From Pseudomonadota bacterium (GTDB taxonomy: Bacteria; Desulfobacterota; Anaeroferrophillalia; Anaeroferrophillales; Tharpellaceae), in contig WFRP01000323.1 in NCBI GenBank assembly GCA_015486505.1, forward strand, positions 1-5,154: a stretch of 5,154 bases of DNA, read 5' to 3'. Positions within the stretch are counted from its first letter, which is position 1, and each line of letters opens with the position of its first letter. A model generated the notes under the pieces. That model had not been told where the DNA came from and ran no database searches. It was given only the letters and a program-made list of their open reading frames with translations. Of this stretch, positions 1-5,055 are shown piece after piece. The translations under genes were made by a program, and so were the position numbers.

Positions 1-305
1 GCGACCCGCTTTTGGCTTTAAGTTCAATCAAAAATGCCGGCGCTATCTTCCTGGGCCACTCAACTCCGGAAGCCTTAGGCGACTATCTCGCCGGGCCGAA
101 CCATGTACTTCCGACCGCGGGCACCGCCCGCTTTTCTTCCCCGTTAGGAGTAGATGATTTCTTAAAAAGGAGCAGTGTCCTCTCATTCAGCCCGGCCGCC
201 CTGCAGACTTACGGCAAATCAGTCACGGCTCTGGCGACTATGGAAGGCCTTGAGGCCCACGCCCGTGCTGTCAGTCTGCGCCTTGAAAAAGGAGAAAAAT
301 TATGA
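1..305 (+). CDS. hisD: Histidinol dehydrogenase, C-terminal fragment (5' end outside window)
   Basis: HisD oxidises L-histidinol to L-histidine in two NAD-dependent steps, the last reactions of the pathway, in the cytoplasm. Only the last 101 codons are present, read from base 3; the family is usually about 430 residues. The fragment shows the typical C-terminal block: NAGAIFLG, then TPEALGDYLAGPNHVLPT, GTARFSSPLG and EGLEAH. By analogy with E. coli HisD, the Asp of GDY (codon 81-83) and the His of EGLEAH (258-260) correspond to zinc ligands, and the His of NHVLPT (102-104) to an active-site residue. The catalytic Glu-His pair would lie upstream of the window. The TTG at 12 is internal, not a start, because conserved HisD sequence (DPLLALSSI) runs through it. 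The stop at 303-305 overlaps the hisB start by four bases (ATGA), which suggests translational coupling. Identification is secure. Confidence 0.97.
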   Translation, partial: DPLLALSSIKNAGAIFLGHSTPEALGDYLAGPNHVLPTAGTARFSSPLGVDDFLKRSSVLSFSPAALQTYGKSVTALATMEGLEAHARAVSLRLEKGEKL

Positions 306-904
306 ATAATATCCCGGCTCGTAAAGCAGTAATCGAGCGGCAAACAGCGGAAACCGAGATTAAACTCACCCTTAACCTCGACGGCAGCGGTGAGTCAAAA
401 ATTGCCAGCGGCATCCCCTTTATCGAGCATATGCTGACCCTTTTCGCCCGCCACAGCGGCTGTGACCTTGAGATCGAAGCCTGCGGTGATATTGAGGTTG
501 ATTTTCATCATACGGTGGAAGATCTAGGTATCTGCCTGGGAAAGGCCCTGGCGCAGGCGCTCGGTGACGGCGGCGGCATCGCCCGTTACGGCGAAGCCTT
601 GATCCCGATGGATGAGGCGCTCTGCGGCGCGGTTGTCGATATCTCCAGACGGCCGTTTCTGGTTTTCAATGTCGCGGTCACCGCCCCTAAAGTCGGCGAC
701 CTTGACTCCGAACTGATCGAGGAATTTTTCCGCGCTTTTGCCGTCCACGGCGGTTTGACCCTGCATCTTAATCTCAAATACGGCAAAAATCAGCACCATA
801 TCTTTGAAGCCGCGTTCAAGGCCGCAGCTCATGCCCTGCGCCGGGCCTGGACCCGGCGTCTGGAACTTGACGGCAAGGTTTTAAGCAGTAAAGGGTTACT
901 TTAA
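302..904 (+). CDS. hisB: Imidazoleglycerol-phosphate dehydratase (monofunctional)
   Basis: HisB dehydrates imidazole glycerol phosphate to imidazole acetol phosphate, using a manganese centre in a large homo-oligomer. The 200-residue product has the usual length for the single-domain enzyme and lacks the N-terminal histidinol-phosphatase domain found in enterobacterial HisB. Visible motifs are GIPFIEHMLTLFARHSG (about 37-53), the first metal motif HHTVED (69-74), the central SELIEEFFRAFAVHGG (136-151), and the second metal motif HHIFEA (165-170). These supply the His and Glu ligands of the two metal sites. The start is supported by AAGGAG at 289-294, seven bases upstream, and by the four-base overlap with hisD. 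A single base separates its stop from hisH. No hisC lies between hisD and hisB, unlike some other his operons, so the aminotransferase must be encoded elsewhere. Confidence 0.98.
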   Translation: MNNIPARKAVIERQTAETEIKLTLNLDGSGESKIASGIPFIEHMLTLFARHSGCDLEIEACGDIEVDFHHTVEDLGICLGKALAQALGDGGGIARYGEALIPMDEALCGAVVDISRRPFLVFNVAVTAPKVGDLDSELIEEFFRAFAVHGGLTLHLNLKYGKNQHHIFEAAFKAAAHALRRAWTRRLELDGKVLSSKGLL

Positions 905-905
905 A

Positions 906-1547
906 ATGATTGCGATTGTTGACTACGGTATGGGCAATTTAAGATCCGTCGAGAAAGCGCTGGAGAAAGTCGGTTTCGCGGCCGCCATCACCCGTTCGCC
1001 GCGGCAGATTGCCGCTGCCGATGCCGTAATTCTGCCCGGCGTCGGGGCCTTCAAGGACTGTATGGACAATCTGGAGCAGTTTGATTTGATCACCCCGGTT
1101 TTGAAAGCGATTGCTTCGGGCAAACCTTTTTTAGGCATCTGTCTCGGTCTGCAGCTCCTTTTCAGCGAGAGCCTGGAATTCGGCCGCCACCCCGGCCTTG
1201 ATGTAATCAAAGGCGTGGTCAAACCTTTTTCGCCGACGCTGACGGACCCGGATAACCCGCGGGAACTTTTGAAGATTCCGCATATGGGCTGGAACTCGAT
1301 CCGGCGCTTAAAACCGGTGCCGGCGTTAAACAACATTAACGACGGCGACTATTTCTACTTCGTTCATTCCTACTACGTCGCGCCCGAGGATGAAAAAGTA
1401 ATCGCCACCGTCACCGACTACGGCACAGAATTTGTCTCGGCGATTGCTTTTGACAATGTTCTGGCGACTCAGTTTCATCCGGAAAAAAGCCAGCAGCAGG
1501 GGCTCAAGATTCTGCGCGATTTTGCCGCAGCCACCAGGAGGGAGTAG
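906..1547 (+). CDS. hisH: Imidazole glycerol phosphate synthase, glutamine amidotransferase subunit
   Basis: HisH is the class I glutaminase half of IGP synthase. It hydrolyses glutamine and delivers ammonia through the HisF barrel. The 213-residue protein has a normal length. Seen in order: N-terminal IVDYGMGNLRSV (4-15), the oxyanion strand motif PGVGAF (44-49), the nucleophile elbow GICLGLQLLF with Cys79, the HMGWN motif (126-130) typical of HisH, FVHSYYV (152-158), and the FHPEKS motif giving His191 and Glu193. The Cys-His-Glu triad is therefore complete. The ATG lies one base after the hisB stop, with only a weak AAAGGG ribosome site around 890-895. The partner hisF is encoded further down the same operon, separated by the lipoprotein gene and hisA. 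Confidence 0.98.
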   Translation: MIAIVDYGMGNLRSVEKALEKVGFAAAITRSPRQIAAADAVILPGVGAFKDCMDNLEQFDLITPVLKAIASGKPFLGICLGLQLLFSESLEFGRHPGLDVIKGVVKPFSPTLTDPDNPRELLKIPHMGWNSIRRLKPVPALNNINDGDYFYFVHSYYVAPEDEKVIATVTDYGTEFVSAIAFDNVLATQFHPEKSQQQGLKILRDFAAATRRE

Positions 1548-1556
1548 TTCTTTATT

Positions 1557-2261
1557 ATGAAAAAATATTCAAGCATTTCCGCAACCGGCCCTCAGCGCGG
1601 CCGCCGCTGGTTTTTCCTGATTTTCGCGGTCGCGGCCCTGATGTTCAGCGCCTGCTCCAACAAAAATGTCCGGGTCGAATCCCTGGCTGAGATTCCCAAA
1701 TTCAGCCGGGTTGCGGTGCTGCCTTTCGCGGTGGCCGGCTGCGAGAGCTGTGTCGACTCCTTCCCCACCTGCCGGCCCCAGGGCGGCCGGATTGCCTGCG
1801 GTAAAACCAACAGCGAAATCGGCTACGATCTCGCCCTGTCGCTGGCCCGGGAAATCGCGATTTACGGTAAATACGAGGTTATCGAGCCGCAGGCGGCCGC
1901 CCGGGTCCTCCCCCCTTATACCGGGCAGATTTCAATCCCGGAAATGGGCCGGCGTTTGCGGGTGGATATGATTATCTTCGGGATTGTCAACCGTTTTCAG
2001 GAGCGCATCGGCGGCCCGATGTCGGTGCAAAGGCCGGCTTCGGTCTATTTTGAAGTCTCAATGTTTGATACCCGGAGCGGCAAAAAAGTCTGGAACGCGG
2101 TATTTGACCAAACCCAGAAATCTTTCAGTGCTGATATTACTGATGTCAGAAATTTTATGCGCGGCGGGGGTAAATGGCTGACAGCGAAGGAATTTGCCGA
2201 TATCGGCATCGCTGAGACGATCGAGCAGTTTCCCGGCCTCGAAAAAGCAGGAGATTTTTAA
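1557..2261 (+). CDS. Putative lipoprotein of unknown function inside the his operon
   Basis: The 234-residue product starts with a basic segment (KK, then RGRR at 14-17), a hydrophobic stretch (about 18-32) and a lipobox-like FSAC with Cys33, so it is predicted to be exported and lipidated. Phe at the -3 position is less common than Leu. The mature part begins with a strand-like RVAVLPFAV (51-59), followed by four cysteines at 62, 65, 72 and 81 (CxxC-x6-C-x8-C). Then come EIGYDLALSLAREI and YEVIEP (about 87-110), GRRLRVDMIIFGIVNRF (131-147), and a strand-rich VYFEVSMFDTRSGKKVWNAVF (163-183). The 'VAVLPF ... ARE ... YEVIEP ... DMIIFG ... FDTRSGKKVW' layout resembles the alpha/beta lipoprotein fold of CsgG-, GNA1162- and LpoB-type proteins, but I cannot assign a family with certainty. 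The cysteines could form disulphides or bind metal; there is no CxxCH haem motif. AGGAGG at 1536-1541 inside the hisH end is somewhat far (15 nt) from the ATG. The gene is followed one base later by hisA, so it is probably cotranscribed. Confidence 0.85.
   Translation: MKKYSSISATGPQRGRRWFFLIFAVAALMFSACSNKNVRVESLAEIPKFSRVAVLPFAVAGCESCVDSFPTCRPQGGRIACGKTNSEIGYDLALSLAREIAIYGKYEVIEPQAAARVLPPYTGQISIPEMGRRLRVDMIIFGIVNRFQERIGGPMSVQRPASVYFEVSMFDTRSGKKVWNAVFDQTQKSFSADITDVRNFMRGGGKWLTAKEFADIGIAETIEQFPGLEKAGDF
2249..2253 (+). promoter_or_regulatory. Shine-Dalgarno site that fixes the hisA start
   Basis: AGGAG lies nine bases before the ATG at 2263, within the last codons of the lipoprotein gene. The hisA reading frame stays open upstream to an ATG at 2194, but the extra 23 residues (MPISASLRR...) do not resemble HisA. 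The protein starting at 2263 begins with the family's MLIIPAIDLKDG, so 2263 is the real start. Confidence 0.85.
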
Positions 2262-2262
2262 A

Positions 2263-2997
2263 ATGCTGATTATTCCGGCAATCGACTTAAAAGACGGTAA
2301 CTGTGTCCGTTTAAAACAGGGCCGGATGGAAGATGACACACTTTTTTCCAGCGACCCGGTCGCAATGGCTCTGAACTGGCAGGACCAGGGCGCGCGTTTT
2401 CTCCATATTGTTGATTTGAACGGCGCGTTCGCGGGTACGCCCGTCAACCGGGAAATTATCAAAAAAATTGTTACGGCCCTTGATATTCCCTGTCAGCTCG
2501 GCGGCGGCATTCGTGATCTTGAAACCGTCAAAGCCTATCTTGATTTGGGCCTTGACCGGGTTATTCTGGGGACGGTCGCGGTTGAAAATCCGGAACTGGT
2601 GCGGACCGCGGCCCAACAATTCCCTAAGCAGATCTGTGTCGGCATCGATGCCCGTAAGGGTATGGTCGCAACTCAAGGCTGGGCTGATGAAACTCAGATT
2701 AAAGCCCTGGATCTGGCCCGCAAATTTGCCGATTGCGGGCTCGCGGCGATTATCTACACCGATATCCTGCGAGACGGGATGCAGACCGGGGTCAACCTTG
2801 AAGAGACCAAAGCCCTGGCCCAGGCGATCTCCATTCCGGTGATCGCCTCCGGCGGCATCGCCACAATTAATGATATTAAAGCCCTGCTCCCGCTCGAAAA
2901 ATACGGCGTCAACGCGGCAATTACCGGCCGGGCCCTTTATGAAGGCAGCCTCAAACTTGATGAGGCCCAGAAGCTGGCCGACGGCGGGGTACAATAA
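2263..2997 (+). CDS. hisA: ProFAR isomerase (phosphoribosylformimino-5-aminoimidazole carboxamide ribotide isomerase)
   Basis: HisA catalyses the Amadori isomerisation of ProFAR to PRFAR, the substrate of HisF. The 244-residue protein has normal length for this (beta-alpha)8 barrel. Catalytic Asp8 lies in IIPAIDLKDG, and the second acidic residue Asp129 in VGIDARKG, with Thr166 in IIYTDILRDGM. These match the Asp/Asp/Thr set known from HisA. Phosphate-binding glycine loops are visible as LGGGIRD (79-85) in the first half-barrel and ASGGI (195-199), with TGRALYEG (221-228), in the second. The start at 2263 is chosen on the AGGAG site and on family alignment. The stop TAA shares its last A with the hisF ATG. 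Confidence 0.98.
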   Translation: MLIIPAIDLKDGNCVRLKQGRMEDDTLFSSDPVAMALNWQDQGARFLHIVDLNGAFAGTPVNREIIKKIVTALDIPCQLGGGIRDLETVKAYLDLGLDRVILGTVAVENPELVRTAAQQFPKQICVGIDARKGMVATQGWADETQIKALDLARKFADCGLAAIIYTDILRDGMQTGVNLEETKALAQAISIPVIASGGIATINDIKALLPLEKYGVNAAITGRALYEGSLKLDEAQKLADGGVQ

Positions 2998-3755
2998 TGC
3001 TGGCGAAACGAATTATTCCCTGTCTTGATGTCAAAGACGGCCGCGTCGTTAAGGGGGTCAATTTTGTCGGCCTGCGTGATGCCGGCGACCCGGTGGAGGT
3101 TGCCGCCACTTATGACGAACAGGGCGCCGATGAACTTACTTTCCTCGATATCACCGCCTCCAGCGATAGGCGCTCGATTATTCTTGATGTCGTCGCCCGC
3201 ACCGCGGAACAGGTTTTCATTCCCTTAACTGTCGGCGGCGGCGTCCGTAATCTTGATAATATCCGGGCTCTGCTTAATGCCGGGGCCGATAAAGTTTCGA
3301 TCAATACCGCGGCGGTGCACCGGCCGGAGTTTGTGAAAGAGGCCGCCTACCGTTTCGGCAGTCAGTGCACAGTGGTTGCGATTGATGCCAAAGCCCGCGC
3401 CAACGGCAACGGCTGGGAGGTCTTCATCTACGGCGGCCGCGAGCCGACCGGCCTCGACGCGGTTGAATGGGCCCGGCGTATGGTTGAATACGGCGCCGGC
3501 GAAATCCTGTTAACCAGTATGGACCGCGACGGCACCAAAGACGGCTTCGATCTCGAATTAACCCGCGCGATTGTCGATGCGGTCGCGGTGCCGGTAATCG
3601 CCTCCGGCGGCGTCGGCAATCTTGAGCATATCTACGAGGGCTTGACTAAAGGCGCGGCCAGCGCCGCGCTCGCGGCCTCAATCTTCCACTATCGCGAATA
3701 TACGATTGCCGAAACCAAAGACTACCTTAAAAAACGCGGAGTCCGGGTCCGGTGA
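2997..3755 (+). CDS. hisF: Imidazole glycerol phosphate synthase, cyclase subunit
   Basis: HisF uses ammonia from HisH to convert PRFAR into imidazole glycerol phosphate and AICAR, which links histidine and purine synthesis. The 252-residue length is normal. The N-terminus MLAKRIIPCLDVKDGRVVKG carries catalytic Asp11, and VVAIDAK carries Asp130. Other family marks are LDITAS (50-55), LTVGGGVR (77-84), LLTSMDRDGTKDG (171-183), IASGGVGN (201-208), and the C-terminal ALAASIFH and K-x-Y-L segments. The half-barrel symmetry shared with HisA is evident. The ATG overlaps the hisA stop by one base (TAATG). The stop overlaps the GTG start of hisE by four bases. Confidence 0.98.
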   Translation: MLAKRIIPCLDVKDGRVVKGVNFVGLRDAGDPVEVAATYDEQGADELTFLDITASSDRRSIILDVVARTAEQVFIPLTVGGGVRNLDNIRALLNAGADKVSINTAAVHRPEFVKEAAYRFGSQCTVVAIDAKARANGNGWEVFIYGGREPTGLDAVEWARRMVEYGAGEILLTSMDRDGTKDGFDLELTRAIVDAVAVPVIASGGVGNLEHIYEGLTKGAASAALAASIFHYREYTIAETKDYLKKRGVRVR

Positions 3756-4105
3756 TCGACAAACTCTACCAGGTTATCTGCGCGCGCCGCGACCGGCCGC
3801 AAGCCGCATCTTACGTTGCCTCATTAATGAAAAAAGGGCCGGACGCAATTCTAAAAAAAGTCGGTGAAGAAGCGGCTGAAGTTATTATCGCCGCCAAGAA
3901 TCAGAAGATAAGCACTTCACCAGAAACTGAAACCGGCCCGGAGCCCGCCGACCAAGCCGCCGCTCTGGTCCACGAAATCGCCGATTTAACATTTCACCTG
4001 CTGGTTCTGATGGCTGAGAAAAAAATCCCGCCGGCCGCGATCACCGCTGAGCTTGAACGCCGTTTCGGCACTTCGGGATTAACTGAAAAAGCCGGTCGTA
4101 AATAG
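3752..4105 (+). CDS. hisE: Phosphoribosyl-ATP pyrophosphohydrolase (HisE only)
   Basis: HisE removes pyrophosphate from phosphoribosyl-ATP, the second pathway step, and belongs to the all-alpha MazG-like NTP pyrophosphohydrolases. The 117-residue product contains SYVASLMKKGPDAILKKVGEEAAEVIIAAK (20-49) and LVHEIADLTFHLLVLMAEK (72-90). The metal-binding ExxE (Glu40, Glu43) and ExxD (Glu75, Asp78) motifs are both intact. An acidic, Pro/Thr-rich stretch at about 50-70 makes the linker between these helices roughly a dozen residues longer than in E. coli HisIE, by recalled comparison. No HisI (cyclohydrolase) domain is attached or encoded in this window. Translation starts at GTG 3752, overlapping the hisF stop (GTGA), with GGAG at 3738-3741 ten bases upstream. 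This appears to be the last gene of the operon. Confidence 0.95.
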   Translation: MIDKLYQVICARRDRPQAASYVASLMKKGPDAILKKVGEEAAEVIIAAKNQKISTSPETETGPEPADQAAALVHEIADLTFHLLVLMAEKKIPPAAITAELERRFGTSGLTEKAGRK

Positions 4106-4129
4106 CCTTTTCAGACCGCTGACGCAGCC

Positions 4130-4178
4130 CCCCCGCCCCCGCCAGAAGGTGGGGGGTAAAATTTGGCTGAATAGTTAC
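4130..4178 (+). repeat. Left copy of 49-bp inverted repeat with GC hairpin (IR-L)
   Basis: This segment is the reverse complement of 5004-5052 at 48 of 49 positions; the single difference is 4141 versus 5041. Its outer half is a hairpin: C4136-4140 pairs with G4151-4155, G4141 faces T4150 (a wobble pair in RNA), C4142-4143 pairs with G4148-4149, and the loop is AGAA. Its inner half is an unstructured tail, TAAAATTTGGCTGAATAGTTAC. A GC hairpin joined to a conserved single-stranded tail is REP- or MITE-end-like. I cannot assign it to a named family. No target-site duplication is visible outside the two copies. Confidence 0.9.
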
Positions 4179-4217
4179 GGTAAAATTTTAAAATCGGCCG
4201 CAGACCCACACCGACTT

Positions 4218-4266
4218 CCACAGGCCGAAAACGGCTGCGACTCTCGAGTCTGTGGCTAATTTTTTT
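4218..4266 (+). terminator. Possible intrinsic terminator or attenuator before the DUF2284 gene
   Basis: CCACAG (4218-4223) pairs with CTGTGG (4250-4255), enclosing a perfect GCCG-AAAA-CGGC hairpin (4224-4235). After CTAA a run of seven T follows (4260-4266). This can end the his operon transcript. The outer stem is only six base pairs, and the enclosed segment is branched, so it is weaker than a classical terminator. Alternative pairings exist: CAGAC 4201-4205 with GTCTG 4248-4252, CGCAG 4199-4203 with CTGCG 4235-4239, and GACT 4239-4242 with AGTC 4247-4250. Several of these are mutually exclusive, as in an attenuator. Only 24 bases separate the T run from the next ATG. Confidence 0.5.
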
Positions 4267-4290
4267 CTCCATAAAAAAGAGTAAGTAAAC

Positions 4291-4869
4291 ATGACTGATT
4301 TTAACAACCTTCTTGAACTTGCGGTTCATCTCGGCGCCGAAGAGGCAGTCTTGATTAACGCCGCTGATATTATCGTTAAAGATGAACTTGCGAAAATGTG
4401 CTTTGAGCCCCGCTGCGAAGGCTACGGCAACTCCTTAAGCTGCCCGCCGCTGGTTCGCGGGCCGGAAGCTTTTCGTAAATTTCAGCCGGAATATAAAAAA
4501 GCCCTGGTCTTTAAACTTGAAGTACCGACAGATGTGGCAATGACGCTGGAACGTAATGAGGTTTTAGCTCTGATCCACGAGATCAGCGCCCGGGTCGAAA
4601 CTTCAGCCCGCCAACAAGGCCTGAAACGGGCCAAAGGCTTCGCCGGCGGCTCCTGTAAAGCCCTTTTCTGCTCCGACTATCCCGAATGCCGGGTTCTCGA
4701 TGAGAAAAAACCCTGCCGCAATCCCCACATCGCCCGGGAATCGATGTCCGGCTACGGCATCGATGTCACCCAACTGATGACCACCGCCGGCTGGGAGCAA
4801 CAACGCCGGGATAAAAACAACCCGGCCGCCGCCACCGTAACCTTCGCCGGCCTGGTCCTTATCGACTAA
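4291..4869 (+). CDS. DUF2284 family cysteine-rich, predicted metal-binding protein
   Basis: The 192-residue cytoplasmic product matches the DUF2284 family (predicted metal-binding proteins, common in anaerobic bacteria and archaea) in length and cysteine layout. The N-terminal cluster is KMCFEPRCEGYGNSLSCPP, with Cys37, Cys42 and Cys51. The C-terminal cluster is GGSCKALFCSDYPECRVL...PCRNP, with Cys122, Cys127, Cys133 and Cys142. It is followed by the family signature ARESMSGYGIDVTQLMTTAGW (148-168). The cysteines may hold Fe-S clusters or another metal, but the biochemical role is unknown. There is no signal peptide or membrane segment. The ATG at 4291 is the first in the region; its ribosome site is weak (AAGAG at 4277-4281). 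The gene stands apart from the his operon by 185 bases and is bracketed by the two inverted 49-bp repeats. No partner gene is in view. Confidence 0.88.
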   Translation: MTDFNNLLELAVHLGAEEAVLINAADIIVKDELAKMCFEPRCEGYGNSLSCPPLVRGPEAFRKFQPEYKKALVFKLEVPTDVAMTLERNEVLALIHEISARVETSARQQGLKRAKGFAGGSCKALFCSDYPECRVLDEKKPCRNPHIARESMSGYGIDVTQLMTTAGWEQQRRDKNNPAAATVTFAGLVLID

Positions 4870-4904
4870 AAAACACCCCTTTCGGACTACCTTCAGGATC
4901 AGAC

Positions 4905-4934
4905 TTGACTTATGGGTATTTGTAAGTCTTTACT
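4905..4934 (+). promoter_or_regulatory. Weak candidate promoter, upstream of the stronger one
   Basis: TTGACT (4905-4910) is followed after 18 bases by TTTACT (4929-4934), a 5/6 and a 4/6 match to the sigma-70 boxes. The same TTGACTT heptamer recurs 63 bases downstream in the stronger promoter. The short dyad GACTTA/TAAGTC (4907-4912 and 4923-4928) overlaps this candidate. Assignment is tentative. Confidence 0.25.
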
Positions 4935-4959
4935 GCGGACCCGGGGCTTTAAGGCCGTA

Positions 4960-4997
4960 GTTTATATTTGACTTTAAGGTTACAACTAAATATAAAC
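4960..4997. repeat. AT-rich inverted repeat overlapping the promoter
   Basis: GTTTATATTT (4960-4969) is the perfect reverse complement of AAATATAAAC (4988-4997), leaving an 18-base centre. The right arm contains the TATAAA -10 box and the left arm supplies the first two bases of the TTGACT -35 box. A dyad placed over both promoter elements could be an operator for a dimeric regulator, or a cruciform-prone element. No regulator gene is in the window. Confidence 0.6.
4968..4996 (+). promoter_or_regulatory. Near-consensus sigma-70-type promoter facing the right repeat
   Basis: TTGACT (4968-4973, 5/6 match) and TATAAA (4991-4996, 5/6 match) are separated by exactly 17 bases. Transcription would start about seven bases after the -10 box, near 5003, which is the inner edge of the right 49-bp repeat. 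No start codon with a ribosome site follows within the window, so the product is either an untranslated RNA or a leader for a gene beyond the edge. Confidence 0.55.
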
Positions 4998-5003
4998 GAT
5001 TGG

Positions 5004-5052
5004 GTAACTATTCAGCCAAATTTTACCCCCCACCTTCTGGAGGGGGCGGGGG
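5004..5052 (-). repeat. Right copy of 49-bp inverted repeat (IR-R)
   Basis: This is the reverse complement of 4130-4178, identical except at 5041. C5027-5031 pairs with G5042-5046 and C5033-5034 with G5039-5040, around a TTCT loop. The single substitution turns the G-T pair of the left copy into an A-A mismatch on this strand (T-T on the other) in the same stem position. It ends in GGAGGGGGCGGGGG, a G-rich tract with G-quadruplex potential. It is followed after TGG by five T (5056-5060), so it might also act as a weak + strand terminator, for example through CCACC (5030-5034) with GGTGG (5051-5055). Confidence 0.9.
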
Positions 5053-5055
5053 TGG

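Larger units (their letters stand above)
4106..4290. other. Noncoding gap between hisE and the DUF2284 gene
   Basis: This 185-base gap has no ATG on the + strand before 4291 and no plausible gene. It contains the left 49-bp repeat (4130-4178), a 10-bp perfect palindrome TAAAATTTTA (4181-4190), and a branched hairpin with a T run (4218-4266). The motif GGTAAAATTT occurs twice, at 4155-4164 and 4179-4188. No convincing sigma-70 promoter for the next gene could be identified: TTGGCT at 4163 and TAAAAT at 4181 or 4189 are spaced 12 or 20 bases apart. Confidence 0.8.
4130..5052. other. DUF2284 gene bracketed by inverted repeats (possible cassette)
   Basis: The two 49-bp repeats face each other with their GC hairpins outermost and enclose 825 bases containing only the DUF2284 gene, its leader and the rightward promoter. 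This geometry resembles terminal inverted repeats. There is no transposase, and no direct duplication is seen just outside the ends (left flank TGACGCAGCC, right flank TGGTTTTTCG). Two independent insertions of a dispersed repeat in opposite orientation would look the same. Codon use of the enclosed gene resembles the his genes, which argues against recent foreign origin. Confidence 0.3.

Noticed and set aside
923..1336. Minus-strand open frame (137 codons) opposite hisH
   Set aside because: It lies antisense to a conserved enzyme gene, and its translation shows no family features.
1737..1760. c-type haem site in the lipoprotein (CESC)
   Set aside because: The CxxC is followed by Val, not His, so it does not match CxxCH.
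2194..2262. Upstream extension of hisA by 23 residues from ATG 2194
   Set aside because: The added residues overlap the lipoprotein gene, do not resemble HisA, and the proper AGGAG site lies before ATG 2263.
2311..2994. Long minus-strand open frame (227 codons) opposite hisA
   Set aside because: It is a shadow of hisA; the translation has no recognisable domain, and the + strand gene is certain.
4111..4329. Minus-strand open frame (72 codons) over the left repeat and hisE-DUF2284 gap
   Set aside because: It runs through the repeat and the terminator-like hairpin, overlaps the DUF2284 start, and is low-complexity at its end (GGGGGAA).
4912..4971. 19-residue ORF MGICKSLLRTRGFKAVVYI downstream of DUF2284
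   Set aside because: Very short, with the only AGGA about 13 bases from the start. It overlaps the promoter region, and nothing supports translation.
4130..5052. CRISPR array or transposon with transposase
   Set aside because: There are only two repeat copies and they are inverted rather than regularly spaced direct repeats. No cas or transposase gene lies in the window and no target-site duplication is visible.
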